From Desulfobulbaceae bacterium (GTDB lineage Bacteria; Desulfobacterota; Desulfobulbia; Desulfobulbales; Desulfocapsaceae), in contig JAAELB010000472.1 of the NCBI GenBank assembly GCA_024227155.1, forward strand, positions 1 to 45,358: a stretch of DNA of 45,358 nt. The letters are read 5' to 3'. Numbering within the stretch: the stretch's first letter is position 1; each line of letters starts with the position of its first letter. Shown here piece by piece: positions 44,367 to 45,358 of this stretch. Below the pieces are notes generated by a model. It did not search any database and was not told the DNA's origin. It saw nothing but the letters and a program-made list of their open reading frames with translations. The translations under genes and the position numbers were made by a program.

Positions 44367-45053
44367 TCACCACAAATACCAACTATTAGTTTTAAAGACA
44401 TAAACGGCAAGAAGAATATTAGTTACCGAATGTGCAACAATGCAAACAATCAGATCTTTTCTTAAAACCCACAAAAATGTCATCAGCAAACTAAACACTA
44501 TTGCTGCTGGCCATTCATAGAAATGATGTCCCGAGGCAAAAACAAGTGAAGAGATGAGCACACTACTCCACGACCACGCACCTGAAGGAACATCGTTTAT
44601 ACTTTTTTCATCTAGTGCTACTTGTAAGGGTGTCTCTTGTTTCTCTCGTCTCGCTTCTCCCCATTGAAATGCAAGACGAAAAACAAACCCCCTCATCAAT
44701 ATTTCTTCGAAGACAGGGACGAGAAGGCCTGCTGAAAACAATCTCAACATAAACGCCGTTGTAGACCAAGGCTCATCGTTAAGAGAATCAGTAAACGGGG
44801 TCAGGAGAAGTATCCAAAGTATCAGGCCGATTACACCCGCAACAATACCTGTTATAATTGACTTAAGGAGAGAGTCAGGTCCTGAAATTGGGCAGTACCA
44901 TTCCCAAGCCCAAACCAATACAGCAATCACTGCAATCAAGCGGACTATGTAATTAGCTTCAACTGATATGAGATCCCCAAATGCAGATGCTATAAAAACA
45001 TACGTCAGATAGGGCGCAGCATAAGGTAGGATGAGACTGCGATTAGTTATCAT
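44367..45053 (-). CDS. CPBP/CAAX-protease family membrane protein
   Basis: This is a 228-residue protein with about seven membrane segments. The intramembrane peptidase motifs are present: EEILMRGFVFRLAF (EExxxR), FASGHHFYEW (His) and HSVTN (HxxxN). The family includes CAAX prenyl-type proteases and bacteriocin-immunity proteins; homologues of this shape are often encoded near exosortase genes, which are absent from this window. The reading frame ends at 44367 in a repeat-rich area. Start at the ATG at 45053. A 220-bp repeat lies just upstream. The substrate is unknown. Confidence 0.85.
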   Translation of the reverse strand: MITNRSLILPYAAPYLTYVFIASAFGDLISVEANYIVRLIAVIAVLVWAWEWYCPISGPDSLLKSIITGIVAGVIGLILWILLLTPFTDSLNDEPWSTTAFMLRLFSAGLLVPVFEEILMRGFVFRLAFQWGEARREKQETPLQVALDEKSINDVPSGAWSWSSVLISSLVFASGHHFYEWPAAIVFSLLMTFLWVLRKDLIVCIVAHSVTNILLAVYVFKTNSWYLW

Positions 45054-45074
45054 CTAATGTCGTAATATTTGTTA

Positions 45075-45294
45075 CAGACCTCGTAAATTTTGCATGTTGC
45101 CCTCTTTTTACAACACGTAACATCAGTGGTTTAGAGAAAAACTGGACATTTCGATTCGTCATTCCGGCAGGCTTTTAGCCGGAATCCAAGCAATGGTGAT
45201 GTTTCTGGATCCCGGCTAAAAGCCTGCCGGGATGACGTGGTATAAAAGAGTCCATTTTTTTCGAGGCAAAATTAAAGCTCATTTACGATGTCTG
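45075..45294. mobile_element. 220-bp repeat element with inverted ends, copy 2
   Basis: Closely matches 8454-8670, with a few substitutions and small indels. Ends are CAGACCTCGTAAAT and ATTTACGATGTCTG. Unlike copy 1, no flanking target duplication is seen (left TGTTA, right AAGTC). Confidence 0.75.
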
Positions 45295-45358
45295 AAGTCC
45301 AGAAAATACCACCAGCTATTGAGAATGAATTCCCTGACGATAACGGAGTACTTTGTGA
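45288..45358 (+). CDS. possible start of an open reading frame at the window end
   Basis: ATG at 45288 opens a frame of 23 codons (MSEVQKIPPAIENEFPDDNG) that runs off the window. The ATG lies inside the right end of the repeat element, and the same MSEV start occurs at 8664 in copy 1, where the frame stops after 21 codons. No ribosome-binding site is evident, so this may be chance. Confidence 0.2.
   Translation, partial: MSEVQKIPPAIENEFPDDNGVLC

Noticed and set aside
44143-44382. A 79-codon minus-strand open frame
   Set aside because: It overlaps the lipase fragment and the 125-bp element and has no motif or ribosome-binding site.

Overview
The window looks like chromosome from an anaerobic, moderate-GC Desulfobacterota (deltaproteobacterial) bacterium, probably close to Desulfobulbales. 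This is an inference. It rests on an HdrA/MvhD-linked formate dehydrogenase that uses selenocysteine three times, a DUF4080 B12/radical-SAM protein, NtrC-type sigma-54 signalling, an ECF biotin transporter and a CAAX-protease homologue. No rRNA, tRNA or CRISPR array was seen.

Left edge (1-2.3 kb): the end of a three-recombinase mobile element of RIT type (end of the first gene, a truncated second gene, an intact third gene). It abuts a 5'-truncated gene fragment for a dockerin-like secreted protein. From 2.5 to 8.4 kb on the minus strand come an MFS exporter, a periplasmic cyclophilin-FKBP isomerase and a secreted M1-peptidase/ChaN/PDZ fusion. From 8.7 to 13.1 kb on the plus strand come a DUF4080 radical-SAM protein, a phosphoglycerate-dehydrogenase-like protein, a candidate sigma-54-driven small RNA and a DUF362 protein.

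Core (13.2-24.0 kb, all minus strand): a GAF histidine kinase, a single-domain receiver and an NtrC-type activator, then a receiver protein followed by hdrA, mvhD, an fdhB-like gene and fdhA. Each of hdrA, mvhD and fdhA carries an in-frame UGA exactly where a Cys or Sec belongs, and a hairpin follows each UGA. I read this as a formate-oxidising, HdrA-type (possibly flavin-bifurcating) complex with three selenoprotein subunits and its own signalling genes.

From 24.3 to 37.6 kb: a transglutaminase/ABC-exporter operon, Maf, a giant HEAT-like/cNMP/PilZ protein coupled to a primase-helicase-like ATPase, and the biotin locus bioY-bioM-bioN with birA upstream. From 38.0 to 42.7 kb: a TonB receptor, a YfiR protein and a hybrid histidine kinase in one operon, with a promoter and a possible attenuator in the leader. 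From 42.8 kb to the end: a peptidoglycan-binding/M15-type peptidase, a lipase-gene fragment, a CPBP/CAAX-type protease and several small repeats.

Small mobile sequences are a theme. A 153-bp element with GTAACCGTTCACC ends and perfect 8-bp target duplications occurs twice (5.1 and 42.9 kb). A 217-220-bp element with CAGAC(C/A)TCGTAAAT inverted ends occurs twice (8.5 and 45.1 kb). A 62-bp identical piece of a lipase gene occurs at 36.6 and 44.0 kb. A 40-bp palindromic repeat occurs at 15.3 and 42.9 kb, and the second copy is split by the 153-bp element.
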